Source: Micromonospora radicis (GTDB lineage: Bacteria; Actinomycetota; Actinomycetes; Mycobacteriales; Micromonosporaceae). From it: a DNA stretch of 64,000 nucleotides. Shown here piece by piece: positions 62,788 to 64,000 of this stretch. The stretch spans positions 1 to 64,000 of the forward strand of contig NZ_QXEC01000021.1 in the NCBI RefSeq assembly GCF_003583405.1, given 5' to 3'. Made by a program: the position numbers and the translations under genes. The first letter of the stretch is position 1. The number at the start of each line of letters is the position of its first letter. The notes beneath the pieces are model-generated. The model saw only the letters and a list, made by a program, of their open reading frames with translations. It was not told the DNA's origin and made no database searches.

Positions 62788-64000
62788 TGTCCGACTTCCC
62801 GTTCCTCTCGGTGCTCACCGTGGCGCCGCTGGTCGGCGCAGTGGTGGTCGCCCTCCTGCCGCGTAGCCGGCCGACGCTGGCCAAGCAGGTCGCGTTCGGC
62901 TGGTCGCTGCTGGTGCTGGTGCTGTCGGTGGTCATGTGGTTGACCTGGCAGGTGGGCGGCGACCGGTTCCAGTTCCGCGAGTCGTACCCGTGGATCCCGA
63001 ACTGGGGCGTCAACTTCACCTTCGCCGCCGACGGCATCGCGCTGGTCATGCTGATGCTGATCGCGGTGCTGGTGCCGCTGGTGATCCTGGCGTCCTGGCA
63101 CGACGCGGAGTCCTCCAAGCGGTCGGTGCCGGTCTACTTCGCGCTGCTGCTCGTCCTCGAGTGCACGATGATCGGCGTCTTCGCCGCCGCCGACGTCTTC
63201 CTGTTCTACGTGTTCTTCGAGGTCATGCTGGTGCCGATGTACTTCCTGATCGGCAGCTACGGCGGCCACCAGCGGCAGTACGCGGCGGTCAAGTTCTTCC
63301 TCTACTCGCTGGTCGGCGGCCTGTTCATGCTGGCCGCGATGATCGGCCTGTGGGTGCTCGGCGGAAAGACCTTCGACTGGGTGGCGCTGTCCCAGGTGGA
63401 CATCTCCACCGGCGCGGAGCGCTGGCTGTTCCTCGGGTTCTTCGTCGCCTTCGCGATCAAGGCGCCGTTCTTCCCGTTCCACACCTGGCTGCCGGACGCC
63501 GGTGGTGCGGCCCCGGCCGGTGCCGCCGCACTGCTCGTCGGCGTGCTGGACAAGGTCGGCACCTTCGGCATCATCCGCTACTGCCTGCCGCTGTTCCCCG
63601 ACGCGGCCCAGTGGTTCGCGCCGTGGGCGCTGGCCATCGCGGTGATCGGCATCATCTACGCCGCGTTGCTGGCGGTCGGGCAGAACGACCTGAAGCGCCT
63701 GGTGTCGTACACGTCGATCGCCCACTTCGGCTTCATCGGCGTGGGAATCTTCGCCTTCACCACCCAGGCCGGTACCGGCGCCGTGCTCTACATGGTGAAC
63801 CACGGGCTCGCCACCGGCCTGCTCTTCCTGGTGGTCGGCATGCTGGTGGCCCGTCGGGGTTCGGCGCTGGTCAGCGACTTCGGTGGCGCCGGCAAGCTGG
63901 TGCCGGTGCTGGCCGGGGTGCTCTTCTTCGCCGGCCTCGCCTCGCTGGCGCTGCCCGGCACCGCGCCGTTCGTCTCCGAGTTCCTGGTGCTGATCGGCAC
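62787..64000 (+). CDS. nuoM: NADH-quinone oxidoreductase subunit M, 3'-truncated by the window edge
   Basis: The first 404 residues of the proton-pumping NuoM subunit are present. The ATG has a GGAGG site. The conserved glutamate helix is FYVFFEVMLVPMYFLIGSYG, followed by FFPFHTWLPDAGGAAPAG, LLVGVLDKVGTFGIIRYCLP and LKRLVSYTSIAHFGFIGVGI. These match actinobacterial NuoM. About 100 residues and nuoN should follow beyond the window. Confidence 0.95.
   Translation, partial: MSDFPFLSVLTVAPLVGAVVVALLPRSRPTLAKQVAFGWSLLVLVLSVVMWLTWQVGGDRFQFRESYPWIPNWGVNFTFAADGIALVMLMLIAVLVPLVILASWHDAESSKRSVPVYFALLLVLECTMIGVFAAADVFLFYVFFEVMLVPMYFLIGSYGGHQRQYAAVKFFLYSLVGGLFMLAAMIGLWVLGGKTFDWVALSQVDISTGAERWLFLGFFVAFAIKAPFFPFHTWLPDAGGAAPAGAAALLVGVLDKVGTFGIIRYCLPLFPDAAQWFAPWALAIAVIGIIYAALLAVGQNDLKRLVSYTSIAHFGFIGVGIFAFTTQAGTGAVLYMVNHGLATGLLFLVVGMLVARRGSALVSDFGGAGKLVPVLAGVLFFAGLASLALPGTAPFVSEFLVLIG

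Noticed and set aside
60590..63118. 842-codon open frame on the minus strand across nuoK-nuoM
   Set aside because: It is antisense to well-conserved nuo genes. Long antisense frames are expected in GC-rich DNA, and the composition (His/Gln/Arg/Asp-rich) is not protein-like.

Overview
The window is very GC-rich, densely coded actinobacterial chromosome. GTG and occasional TTG starts, four-base and one-base start/stop overlaps, a BldC-type regulator, HelD, a full futalosine menaquinone set and system II cytochrome c maturation point to Actinomycetia, most likely Micromonosporaceae (Micromonospora-like). That placement is an inference from gene content and style, not from an alignment. No rRNA, tRNA, CRISPR array, insertion sequence, integrase or prophage gene was recognised.

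Layout. 0-3.4 kb: the 3' part of a large hybrid histidine kinase, its response regulator and a convergent STAS protein. 3.4-9.7 kb: hemL, a histidine phosphatase and the ResA-CcdA-ResB-CcsB cytochrome c assembly operon. 10.1-14.4 kb: UbiD-, UbiA- and UbiX-type menaquinone genes, with a terpene synthase inserted in the opposite orientation. 14.4-17.3 kb: BldC-like and Lrp regulators, a Cds1-like cysteine desulfhydrase and a glycolipid-binding-family protein. 17.3-18.2 kb: a cluster of tandem and inverted repeats running into a DEAD-box helicase with a repetitive RG-rich tail. 20-23.3 kb: a proline-rich tail-anchored protein and an NlpC/P60 endopeptidase. 23.5-27.6 kb: mqnE, two small membrane proteins and a secreted M14 carboxypeptidase. 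27.7-30.9 kb: a cobalamin riboswitch and a BtuFCD-type importer. 31-35.7 kb: a VOC protein, an ABC-2 exporter and HelD. 36-39 kb: mqnA and two tandem beta-lactamase-fold proteins. 39.4-43.2 kb: paaABCDE. 43.4-47.9 kb: an SGNH hydrolase, mqnC, an LPXTG surface protein and menG. 48.3 kb to the end: a geranylgeranyl-reductase-family flavoprotein and nuoA to nuoM, with nuoM cut by the window edge.

The strongest theme is respiration. Haem supply (hemL), cytochrome c maturation, menaquinone synthesis (mqnA, mqnC, mqnE, the UbiD/UbiA/UbiX trio, menG), possible menaquinone side-chain reduction and complex I lie within one 60-kb stretch. MqnB and MqnD are not in the window. A near-consensus Rex operator lies just upstream of the reductase-nuo block, suggesting NADH/NAD+ control.

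The least explained material is repetitive DNA: two families of dispersed palindromes (one apparently translated as the N-terminus of MqnP), a 20-bp minisatellite, a (GCAGCC)n tract, and a 47-bp repeat placed just upstream of start codons. A 34-codon ORF coupled at both ends between nuoL and nuoM is also unexplained.
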